From Planctomycetaceae bacterium (GTDB lineage: Bacteria; Planctomycetota; Planctomycetia; Pirellulales; Thermoguttaceae): a stretch of 6,889 nt of DNA. Shown piece by piece: positions 1 to 5,063 of the stretch. The notes beneath the pieces were generated by a model. The model did not search any database. It was not told the origin of the DNA and saw nothing but the letters and a program-made list of their open reading frames with translations. The DNA lies in the NCBI GenBank assembly GCA_009776995.1, contig WRMR01000277.1, positions 1 through 6,889 on the forward strand, given 5' to 3'. The translations under genes were made by a program, and so were the position numbers. Each line of letters opens with the position of its first letter. Positions within the stretch are counted from its first letter, which is position 1.

Positions 1-526
1 CGACCGTCCAGGTCGTGCGCGTCATCAAATCGAGATGCGAAAGGAAACAACTGGCACTGCCGTCGGGGTTGCTGCGGACAAGATAATCGACCGGCGACGA
101 ACAGTGCGGCGAGTGTCCGACCACACCGAAGTTGAATTCCATCCCGCCGCTTGTCCAGGGGCCGCGCATGGCCACGTCGCGAAATTTGACGACCGGGTTG
201 TCGAACAACAGGGACTCGCCGGTGGATTTGACGGTTGCCGACCAGATTTTGCCGCCGATTTCGGGATAAATCGCCAGTTTGAGGAAGGTGTTTTCCAGTT
301 CGACGACCTTCCATTTTTTTTGCGACGACGTTTCGGCGTAAGTGTCGAACCGGAAATACGGGTAGATCGACGGATTCGCAATCGGGTTGGAATCGGAAAA
401 CGGATAGGTCTTGCGGTCCGTTTCGTATTCCTTGAACCGTGTCCACGAAAACGATTGCCCCGGCGCAATCCGCGCCAGCGGGATCAAGATAACAATGACG
501 CATAAAAATAAACGAATGTTCGGCAT
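1..526 (-). CDS. DUF5107-domain exported protein, N-terminal part (gene runs off the left edge)
   Basis: Only the first 175 residues are present. Residues 1-23 look like a Sec signal peptide: a short basic start (MPNIR), then a hydrophobic run LFLCVIVILIPLA, with likely cleavage near ARIAPG-Q. There is no lipobox cysteine, so a soluble exported or periplasmic protein is more likely than a lipoprotein. Residues about 72-150 match what I know of DUF5107: a segment like LENTFLKLAIYPEIGGKIWS, then MRGPWTSGGMEFNFG and VGHSPHCSSPVDY. DUF5107 proteins are thought to have a beta-sandwich related to galactose mutarotases, often with C-terminal TPRs, and occur near carbohydrate-use genes. The exact activity is unknown and the C-terminus cannot be seen. 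The ATG is supported by GGAG seven bases upstream. The gene lies 141 nt downstream of the 434-aa GspF-like gene on the same strand, with a strong hairpin between them, so it may be a separate transcription unit. Confidence 0.82.
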   Translation of the reverse strand, partial: MPNIRLFLCVIVILIPLARIAPGQSFSWTRFKEYETDRKTYPFSDSNPIANPSIYPYFRFDTYAETSSQKKWKVVELENTFLKLAIYPEIGGKIWSATVKSTGESLLFDNPVVKFRDVAMRGPWTSGGMEFNFGVVGHSPHCSSPVDYLVRSNPDGSASCFLSHLDLMTRTTWTV

Positions 527-570
527 GGAAAAACTCCAGGTAGGACTCACGCGTAAAAAGCAATTCGACT

Positions 571-631
571 CATCAGAGCCGCGACGGTCACGGAGCGGTC
601 AATCCGCTCGATAACTCTTGCGGCTCTGATG
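571..631. other. Nested hairpin (12-bp perfect outer stem) upstream of the DUF5107 gene
   Basis: CATCAGAGCCGC (571-582) is the exact reverse complement of GCGGCTCTGATG (620-631). Inside the 37-nt loop a second perfect stem, GAGCGG (593-598) with CCGCTC (604-609), closes a 5-nt loop. The structure sits between the stop of the 434-aa GspF-like gene (668) and the DUF5107 start (526). On the minus strand a run of five T follows about 9 nt after the outer stem. It could be an intrinsic terminator of the GspF cluster, a structured 5' leader of the DUF5107 mRNA, or a cruciform-type protein site. The two-stem nesting and the gap before the T run make it an untypical terminator. Confidence 0.6.
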
Positions 632-667
632 GAAATGCTCACATGATTTTTTCGCGACTCTTGATTC

Positions 668-1972
668 TCACGACAATGCCCGGGTCAGCTCGACAATCGG
701 CATGAACATTCCGATCACGATCAGGCCGACCAGGGTGCCGATGAACAGGATGCACGGGATAAAAACGAACTTGCTCACCAGGTCGCTTGTCCCGCTGTGT
801 TTCAATTCCTTGCTGGTTGCGATCTGGTCGATCACGACGGGCAGGTTGCCGGTGCGTTCGGCGGTTTCCAGCAGCCGCGATTCCCGCGATGTCACCATGC
901 CCGCCCCGCGGAAGGCGTCAATCCAGTTGCCGCCGTTCTGGATTTTCGTGTTGATGCGTTTCGCGGTGTCCTTGAGGTACGAACTGCCCGCGACGCGCTG
1001 GTACGTGTCGATGCTGTCGGGAATCGGCACCTGATTTTTCAGTCCCGTGCAGAAAATCCGCAGGAACCTCGCCGCGTCAAGACTGCGGAACAGCCGCCGC
1101 AGGCCGAAGGGCCGTGCCGTCACGACGTCCGTTTGCATGATGAGGTAAAAGACCAGTGCCGCGATCACGACGGGCACGATCGGCGCGAACAAAAACCAAA
1201 AGTCAATGAAAAATTCAGTGAACCTGACAATGGCCATTGTCAAAGGAGGCAGCGAAATGCCGAAGTCCTCGAAAATCTTGATGTATTGCGGGACGATCCA
1301 CATCATCAGGAAGATGGTCACGGGAAAAATCGGGAGACACAGGGCCAGCAGGTAACCGACGCGGAACACGCTGTTCGATTCCGACAGGGCGCGGTTGCGC
1401 GAGTCATGCGAAATGTCCTCCAGCGTTTGGAGCGTCTGTTTTTCATCCGCGCCGAGCGCGAGTATCCCGCACACATCGTAGCGGGCCAGCCCCGGATTTT
1501 GCCCCAAGGCGGCGGCAGGCGAAAGGCCGCGTTCCAGCGAATCCGCGAGCCGGTCAAGCGATTTCCGAAAGAATCGCGAACAGGAGGCCGCGTAAGCCCG
1601 AATCATTTCCGCGGGCGGCGTTCCGGTTTCCATCGCGGTTTGAATCAGCGAAAGCATCACGCGCCGCCGCATGTCAACCAGCCTCGCCCAGAGGTAAAAA
1701 ATCAGGGGAATCAAGCATACGACCATCTTCCAGGAGAACACGACGACAAGCGGGATGAGCAGGACCATGAGCAGCATCCCCGGAACGACGGCAACATTCT
1801 CAGCGGCATGGGCCGGGTCGCACAGGACGATGGCCGCCAGTCCGCCCAGCGCGGCGATGAACAAAATGCCAAGTGCCGCCCCGATATTCTGAAGCCGCTG
1901 ACGCGACCGCCGGACGGCCACTTCGTACGCGATGGCCTGCATTTGGATGGGGCTGAATGCGGGATGTGACAT
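668..1972 (-). CDS. GspF/PilC-family inner-membrane platform protein, paralogue A (434 aa)
   Basis: GspF/PilC proteins form the inner-membrane platform that couples the cytoplasmic ATPase to pseudopilus or pilus assembly. This one has the two usual T2SSF domains. Domain 1 (about 101-200) has RRRVMLSLIQTAMETGTPPAEMI and the signature-like LALGADEKQTLQTLEDIS. Domain 2 (about 297-400) has LRIFCTGLKNQVPIPDSI and ETAERTGNLPVVIDQIA. Membrane segments lie near 204-227, 256-278 and 402-422, and the C-terminus ends with the family-typical GMFMPIVEL. Unlike usual GspF it also has two or three hydrophobic segments ahead of domain 1 (about 30-50 and 62-97). The ATG at 1972 has AAGGA eight bases upstream, so I prefer it. 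The frame stays open upstream to an ATG at 2239 through a 21-bp repeat array, which would add 89 residues beginning (MERYHRL)n, but that start has only a poor ribosome site. It is the third GspF paralogue in the cluster. Whether it works in a type II secretion, pilus or other assembly is not shown here. Confidence 0.85.
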   Translation of the reverse strand: MSHPAFSPIQMQAIAYEVAVRRSRQRLQNIGAALGILFIAALGGLAAIVLCDPAHAAENVAVVPGMLLMVLLIPLVVVFSWKMVVCLIPLIFYLWARLVDMRRRVMLSLIQTAMETGTPPAEMIRAYAASCSRFFRKSLDRLADSLERGLSPAAALGQNPGLARYDVCGILALGADEKQTLQTLEDISHDSRNRALSESNSVFRVGYLLALCLPIFPVTIFLMMWIVPQYIKIFEDFGISLPPLTMAIVRFTEFFIDFWFLFAPIVPVVIAALVFYLIMQTDVVTARPFGLRRLFRSLDAARFLRIFCTGLKNQVPIPDSIDTYQRVAGSSYLKDTAKRINTKIQNGGNWIDAFRGAGMVTSRESRLLETAERTGNLPVVIDQIATSKELKHSGTSDLVSKFVFIPCILFIGTLVGLIVIGMFMPIVELTRALS

Positions 1973-2068
1973 GGGGTGAGTCCTTATGATTTTGCCTGTT
2001 GCCGGCAGGGGTTTTAACGAATATTCCGGATCCATTGCTCCGGCGGCACGATTTCCGGCGGATTTTTT

Positions 2069-2236
2069 CATCAAACGGTGATAACGTTTCACCAAACGGT
2101 GATAACGTTCCACCAAACGGTGATAACGTTCCATCAAACGGTGATAACGTTTCATCAAACGGTGATAACGTTCCATCAAACGGTGATAACGTTCCATCAA
2201 ACGGTGATAACGTTCCATCAAACGGTGGTAACGTTC
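2069..2236. repeat. Array of eight 21-bp tandem units
   Basis: Eight head-to-tail units start at 2069, 2090, 2111, 2132, 2153, 2174, 2195 and 2216, each with the core AAACGGTGATAACGTT. Variation is slight: C or T at unit position 3, C or T at position 21, and one A-to-G change in the last unit (GGTGGTAACG). A ninth copy breaks off after CATC (2237-2240). Every unit carries the palindrome AACGTT, so these sites fall every two helical turns on one DNA face. Because 21 is a multiple of three, several frames stay open. On the minus strand the array reads as the heptapeptide MERYHRL (M/V and E/K variants) in frame with GspF paralogue A. It could be a protein-binding array, an expanded minisatellite, or rarely translated sequence. 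Confidence 0.95.
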
Positions 2237-2281
2237 CATCCGTGGCGATCTCTTTTTGTACCCAAAACAAGTGGCTGGTGT

Positions 2282-2330
2282 TAGTGGCTAGTGGCTAGGG
2301 GCTAGGGGCTAGGGGCGAGTGGCTAGGAGT
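2282..2330. repeat. Heptamer array, TAGTGGC/TAGGGGC type
   Basis: Seven consecutive 7-bp units can be read: TAGTGGC twice, TAGGGGC three times, GAGTGGC, then a degenerate TAGGAGT. The same family recurs at 3481-3515, and an inverted copy lies at 3525-3533. The type resembles the short tandemly repeated repetitive (STRR) heptamers known from cyanobacteria, although the sequence differs. Confidence 0.9.
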
Positions 2331-2342
2331 TAGGATCGGAAT

Positions 2343-2384
2343 ATTCTGCATTCTGCACTCTGCACTCTGCACTCTGCATTCTGC
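2343..2384. repeat. Heptamer array, ATTCTGC/ACTCTGC type
   Basis: Six exact 7-bp units: ATTCTGC twice, ACTCTGC three times, ATTCTGC once. Single related words in both orientations appear near 6482-6500 (AGTGCAGAATGCAGAG) and 6829-6840 (TATTCTGCACT), so this is a dispersed repeat family and not a single local expansion. Confidence 0.9.
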
Positions 2385-2421
2385 ATTTCCTTCGTGGTGA
2401 AAAAAAACCGTGAACGCCGAC

Positions 2422-3471
2422 TCACTTTTTACTATTACTCGTAAGCTCGGTAATCAGCGTAATGATCGGCATAAACATCGACAAGGTCACGATGCCTCCG
2501 CCGCCGAACATGGTCACGACGAACATCGGCATGGACATCGACTGGATGAACAGGAGCGAGCCTTCCTTTTGCTGCTCGGCGGTTTCGGCGGCCCGGCGCA
2601 AGGTTCGTGCCAAATCCCCGTCCGACTCCACGGCGTTGACCATCGGGCCCAGCCAGACCGGGAACAGCCAGTCGTAACGCAACACGATTTCGGTGAACGA
2701 CATGCCCTTGCGTGCCGATTCCGCCGCGTCGCGGCAATCGCGCCGGTAGGCGGCGTTCCGCATCGTCTTGCCGCATTGTTCGAGTGCTTCGGGCAGCGGC
2801 ACGTTCTGGCTGACCAGGCAGGCCATCTGACGTAACATGCGGCACATACAAAACTTGCGGCCAATACCCCCGAAAAGCGGGAACAGGTACCAGAATCGCG
2901 GGAACAACAGCCGCCGCGCCACGGCGAGAATGGCGAAAAACACGATTCCCGCAATGAGCAGCGTTCCGGTGGTGCATAAGTGGGACATGCGCAGGACGGT
3001 TGCCGTCAGCCAGGGCAATTTCACCCCAAAGTCATCGAATGTCGCCGCGAAACCCGGTGCGACGAAAATCATGAACAGCAGCAGGAACAGCAGCATCACG
3101 CAACACAAAAACACCGGATAGGCGAACGCCAGCACGAGGCGGTGGACCGCCGCGCTGCGGCCGGCTTCCAGCCGGGCGAGTTCCTCGAACGTGGCGGCAA
3201 AATCCGGGTTGTTCAGTGCCATTTCGAACATGCCGACGACCGGTTTCGGCAACCCAACCTGCGTGACGGCGAGTTTCGGGTCTTCGCCTTTTTCGAGCCG
3301 GTCGGCGAAACGCAACAGGGACTTTTCAAACGCGCCCGGCGATTGCGCACGGTCCTCGACGCCCAACCGGATGGCGTCGGCCAGCGGCATCTGCGATTTG
3401 ACCGCCTGCGCAATGAGCATCATCGTCGCACTGTCGTCGCCGGTGAGTAGTTTTTCCAGGAAGCTTGACAT
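2422..3471 (-). CDS. GspF/PilC-family inner-membrane platform protein, paralogue B (349 aa)
   Basis: This is the second platform-type protein of the cluster. Domain 1 spans about residues 16-115 (MMLIAQAVKSQMPLADAI, then LLRFADRLEKGEDPKLAV). Membrane segments lie near 113-138 and 166-187. Domain 2 spans about 205-305, with MLRQMACLVSQNVPLPEALEQC and the signature-like VNAVESDGDLARTLRRAA. The C-terminal hydrophobic stretch is 308-340 and ends in the family-typical SMFMPIITLI. That last segment contains an unusual GGGG (323-326), which may weaken or kink the helix. At 349 aa it is shorter than classical GspF of about 400 aa but carries both domains. The ATG at 3471 has no Shine-Dalgarno sequence: the bases before it read AATCAAAACC and then TAGTGGC-type repeats. 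No better internal start was found. It starts 53 nt after the stop of paralogue C, so co-transcription is likely. I know of no basis for assigning it to a particular secretion or pilus system. Confidence 0.85.
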   Translation of the reverse strand: MSSFLEKLLTGDDSATMMLIAQAVKSQMPLADAIRLGVEDRAQSPGAFEKSLLRFADRLEKGEDPKLAVTQVGLPKPVVGMFEMALNNPDFAATFEELARLEAGRSAAVHRLVLAFAYPVFLCCVMLLFLLLFMIFVAPGFAATFDDFGVKLPWLTATVLRMSHLCTTGTLLIAGIVFFAILAVARRLLFPRFWYLFPLFGGIGRKFCMCRMLRQMACLVSQNVPLPEALEQCGKTMRNAAYRRDCRDAAESARKGMSFTEIVLRYDWLFPVWLGPMVNAVESDGDLARTLRRAAETAEQQKEGSLLFIQSMSMPMFVVTMFGGGGIVTLSMFMPIITLITELTSNSKK

Positions 3472-3480
3472 GGTTTTGAT

Positions 3481-3533
3481 TAGTGGCTAGTGGCGAGTGG
3501 CTAGGGGTGAGTGGCTAGTATTTTCTAGCCACT
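3481..3533. repeat. TAGTGGC heptamers plus an inverted copy forming a 9-bp hairpin over a stop codon
   Basis: Units TAGTGGC, TAGTGGC, GAGTGGC, TAGGGGT and GAGTGGC run from 3481 to 3515. An inverted copy follows: AGTGGCTAG (3510-3518), a 6-nt loop, and CTAGCCACT (3525-3533). This gives a perfect 9-bp stem. The TAG stop codon of paralogue C (3527-3525) and its last two residues, Ser-Gly, lie within the right arm. No T run follows on the minus strand, so strong intrinsic termination is not expected. Confidence 0.85.
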
Positions 3534-4598
3534 AAAACAGGAAAGCATATCCAAAATTTGCGTATAGGGCCAAATGACGGTCAGACAGTAACACAGGGCG
3601 ATCAGCACGGCGAAAATCAACGTGATGACGCCCGGCAGAACCAGCTCGCATCGGGCGATGAGCAAATCGGCACGCACGCGGGATATTTTTGCGTACTGCT
3701 CAAGACCTTCGAGTAAAATCGCCTGATCCGTCATGCCCAATGCCCAGATGATGAGCGGCGAAATTGGGGAACGCGGGTAGGGTGTGCCGCGTCCGCCGGT
3801 CATGCGCGACTGCAACTGCTCCAGATTTTCCCGTGGCCAGTAGCGGTCGCTGGTCGCTTTGGCGGCAAGGAGAATCGCCTGGTCAAGCGGCACCGACGAC
3901 CGGACAAGCGTCGCGAAAATTTGGGCAAAGGTCGCTTTCTGCATTTGCAGTGCCGCGCGGCCGAGCCAGGGAACCCAGTGGAACAACCCGACCCGTCCGG
4001 CGGACTGAATCAGGTTTCCCCGGGAGGATCGGGAGCACCACAGAAGGAAAACCGCCCACAAGGCAATCGGCACGAGCGTCATAACGGCCAGTACGTTGAC
4101 CGCGTTGGCCCCGGCCCATTGCATCGCTCCGAGCAACGGCGTCGTGATGCGGTACGCCTCAAACGTTTCGGCAAAACGCGGACCGGCAAACAGGAACAAG
4201 CCGGTGAAAACAAACCAGAGCGTCGTGAACAGCACCATCGGGTAAAGTGCCGTCTGCACGAGAAATGACCGGCAATCGCGGAGTGTCCGGGCACTTTGGG
4301 CAATGGAATCGAGTGCCCCGGCAAGGTTCCCCGACCGGATGCCCGCCTCGACCACGGCGGCATAAACCGGCGGAAACACGGGATCATTGCGAATGGCCTC
4401 GGCAAGCGGCTTGCCGGTGCCAAGTTGCCCGGCCAGTTGGGTGAGATGCGAACCCAGCCTGGTGTGATGACCGCCGTTCCCGGCCACAAGCGTTTCTTCA
4501 ATCGGCAACCCGGAACGAACGAGTGCCGAGATTTCGTCGCAAAGCCCGATCAGGTGATCCAGTTCTGCGGAGGAAATGTTGTGTGCCTGATCCGACAT
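3525..4598 (-). CDS. GspF/PilC-family inner-membrane platform protein, paralogue C (357 aa), first gene of the cluster
   Basis: This is the promoter-proximal platform-type protein. Domain 1 (about 14-115) has LCDEISALVRSGLPIEETL and the clear family signature VVEAGIRSGNLAGALDSIAQ (82-101). Membrane segments are near 117-138 and 167-187. Domain 2 (about 220-318) has FAQIFATLVRSSVPLDQAILLA and a degenerate second signature, ALGMTDQAILLEGLEQYA, in which the usual GE-SG is lost. The last membrane segment is 319-344. Its C-terminus lacks the MFMPI motif of paralogues A and B and ends CFSG, the final two residues being encoded by a TAGTGGC-type repeat, so the original end may have been replaced. 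The ATG at 4598 is supported by AAGAAGG eight bases upstream and by a promoter at 4664-4691. It diverges from tyrS across a 465-nt spacer. Platform-type function is well supported; the specific machine is unknown. Confidence 0.87.
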   Translation of the reverse strand: MSDQAHNISSAELDHLIGLCDEISALVRSGLPIEETLVAGNGGHHTRLGSHLTQLAGQLGTGKPLAEAIRNDPVFPPVYAAVVEAGIRSGNLAGALDSIAQSARTLRDCRSFLVQTALYPMVLFTTLWFVFTGLFLFAGPRFAETFEAYRITTPLLGAMQWAGANAVNVLAVMTLVPIALWAVFLLWCSRSSRGNLIQSAGRVGLFHWVPWLGRAALQMQKATFAQIFATLVRSSVPLDQAILLAAKATSDRYWPRENLEQLQSRMTGGRGTPYPRSPISPLIIWALGMTDQAILLEGLEQYAKISRVRADLLIARCELVLPGVITLIFAVLIALCYCLTVIWPYTQILDMLSCFSG

Positions 4599-4663
4599 TG
4601 GACATGCCTTCTTGTGAAAAATTGACGTTTTTCATACCTCCAGACAAAATACCCAGCCCGATC

Positions 4664-4726
4664 ATTGTATCAAAATTATTTTAAAAGACAAACATTTTTC
4701 TTTTTTTCAAAAAAAACTTTTTTTTC
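4664..4726 (-). promoter_or_regulatory. Sigma-70-like promoter with A-tract upstream region for the GspF cluster
   Basis: On the minus strand TTGTCT (4691-4686, four of six matches to TTGACA) is followed by a 16-bp spacer and TACAAT (4669-4664, five of six matches to TATAAT). Directly upstream lie alternating runs of 8 A, 8 T, 7 A and 5 A (4725 down to 4695), which would act as an UP-element or bend the DNA. Transcription would begin near 4657, giving a 5' leader of about 58 nt. This is the best promoter in the window, but it is an inference from consensus only. Confidence 0.6.
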
Positions 4727-4814
4727 GTCAACGGATCAATCCAAAAAAGCTGCTCGTCATTGACGGCTCTACCGCATAACGCCAAGAAAAAGTGGAGTTT
4801 TAAAACAGCAGCCC

Positions 4815-4872
4815 GGAGCGTAAGCGACGGATTCTTCGGGTGCGGTACCATTGAACCTGTCACTTACGTTCC
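4815..4872. repeat. REP-like imperfect inverted repeat
   Basis: GGAGCGTAAGCGACGG (4815-4830) pairs with CTGTCACTTACGTTCC (4857-4872) over 16 positions with one mismatch and two G-T wobbles. The loop is 26 nt. The left-arm sequence resembles, from memory, repetitive intergenic palindromes of planctomycetes with the core GAGCGTAAGCGACGG. No second copy is present in the window, so the family assignment is unproven. A 60-codon minus-strand open frame crosses it and is not regarded as a gene. Confidence 0.5.
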
Positions 4873-4916
4873 CAACTACTGCCCTGCTTAAAATACCAGA
4901 TGATTGGCGTGGAACG

Positions 4917-4939
4917 GTGTAACTCCTGAAGAGTTACAC
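4917..4939. promoter_or_regulatory. Perfect 9-bp palindrome upstream of tyrS
   Basis: GTGTAACTC (4917-4925) and GAGTTACAC (4931-4939) are exact reverse complements around the loop CTGAA. It lies 125 nt before the tyrS start. It may be an operator for a dimeric regulator, a small RNA hairpin in a leader, or a remnant repeat. It is not followed by a T run, so it does not look like a plain terminator. Confidence 0.5.
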
Positions 4940-5063
4940 ATCTTGCATCACAAAAAATTTTGCTTAAACTGAATACTGTTTGCACTTCATCAAAAATCGG
5001 GTGAACGGTGAATTTTTATTAATTTTCAGTAACCAATACGGGTGATTGAACCTCCGGGGAACA

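Larger units (their letters stand above)
2019..2346. repeat. Inverted repeat flanking the 21-bp and heptamer arrays
   Basis: GAATATTCCGGATCC at 2019-2033 is matched in inverted orientation by GGATCGGAATATTC at 2333-2346, identical except for one missing base. The arms enclose about 300 bp that consist mainly of the 21-bp array and the TAGTGGC heptamers. The layout resembles a small element with terminal inverted repeats. However, the GAATATTC core is itself palindromic, and no target-site duplication is visible outside the arms (AAC on the left, TGC on the right). A mobile origin is therefore only a suggestion. Confidence 0.4.
1973..2421. other. Repeat-filled spacer between GspF paralogues B and A
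   Basis: This 449-nt spacer holds no gene I can support. From left to right it contains the Shine-Dalgarno AAGGA of paralogue A (1981-1985), one arm of an inverted repeat (2019-2033), eight 21-bp units (2069-2236), a TAGTGGC-type heptamer array (2282-2330), the second inverted-repeat arm (2333-2346), an ATTCTGC/ACTCTGC heptamer array (2343-2384), and the word CCTTCGTGGTGAAAA (2389-2403), which recurs at 6641-6655. I see no convincing promoter on the minus strand, so paralogue A is either read from the promoter at 4664-4691 or has a promoter I cannot recognise. The multi-frame open reading through the repeats follows from 21 being a multiple of three. Confidence 0.75.
4599..5063. other. Divergent AT-rich regulatory spacer between the GspF cluster and tyrS
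   Basis: The spacer holds no gene I can support. Toward the GspF side it contains a Shine-Dalgarno site (4607-4613), a weak A/T hairpin (TGAAAAA 4615-4621 with TTTTTCA 4628-4634), the minus-strand promoter (4664-4691) and its A-tracts (to 4726). In the middle lie the REP-like hairpin (4815-4872) and the 9-bp palindrome (4917-4939). Toward tyrS the only promoter-like pair I find is TTGCAT (4943-4948) and TAAACT (4965-4970) with 16-bp spacing, which is weak. The word CGGGTGA occurs twice (4998-5004 and 5039-5045) just before tyrS. Confidence 0.7.

Noticed and set aside
35..505. Open frames on the plus strand (156 aa) and in another minus frame (25-468)
   Set aside because: The third frame reads as a signal peptide plus DUF5107 motifs with a good ribosome site, so the others are shadows.
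560..582. CTGATGAGTCGAA on the minus strand, resembling a hammerhead ribozyme core
   Set aside because: There is no stem II between CTGATGA and GAA, and no matching cleavage-site arm. The match arises from the right arm of the 12-bp hairpin.
797..1969. A 390-codon plus-strand open frame opposite paralogue A
   Set aside because: Its translation is rich in Arg, His, Gln and Asp without domain features, while the minus strand encodes a clear GspF-type membrane protein.
2069..2236. CRISPR array
   Set aside because: The units are directly adjacent 21-mers with no unique spacers between them, so this is a tandem repeat and not a CRISPR array.
1800..2298. Open frames through the 21-bp array reading as repeats of DGTLSPF, NGDNVPS or FHQTVIT
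   Set aside because: A repeat unit divisible by three keeps frames open automatically. None has a supported start or a non-repeat domain, so they are not called as genes.
4499..4635. Small leader frame starting at ATG 4635 (MKNVNFSQEGMSN...) after GGAGG
   Set aside because: The GGAGG is only one base from the ATG, too close for initiation, and the frame overlaps the start of paralogue C out of frame.
4681..4863. A 60-codon minus-strand frame in the divergent spacer
   Set aside because: It translates the REP-like hairpin and the A/T runs (ending KKKFFLKKRKMFVF) and has no ribosome site or recognisable domain.
4902..4920. GGCGTGGAACGGTG upstream of tyrS, similar to the T-box motif GGGTGGNACCGCG
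   Set aside because: Several conserved T-box bases are wrong. No specifier stem I with a Tyr codon bulge or terminator with a T run could be drawn, and T-boxes are not typical of the inferred host group.
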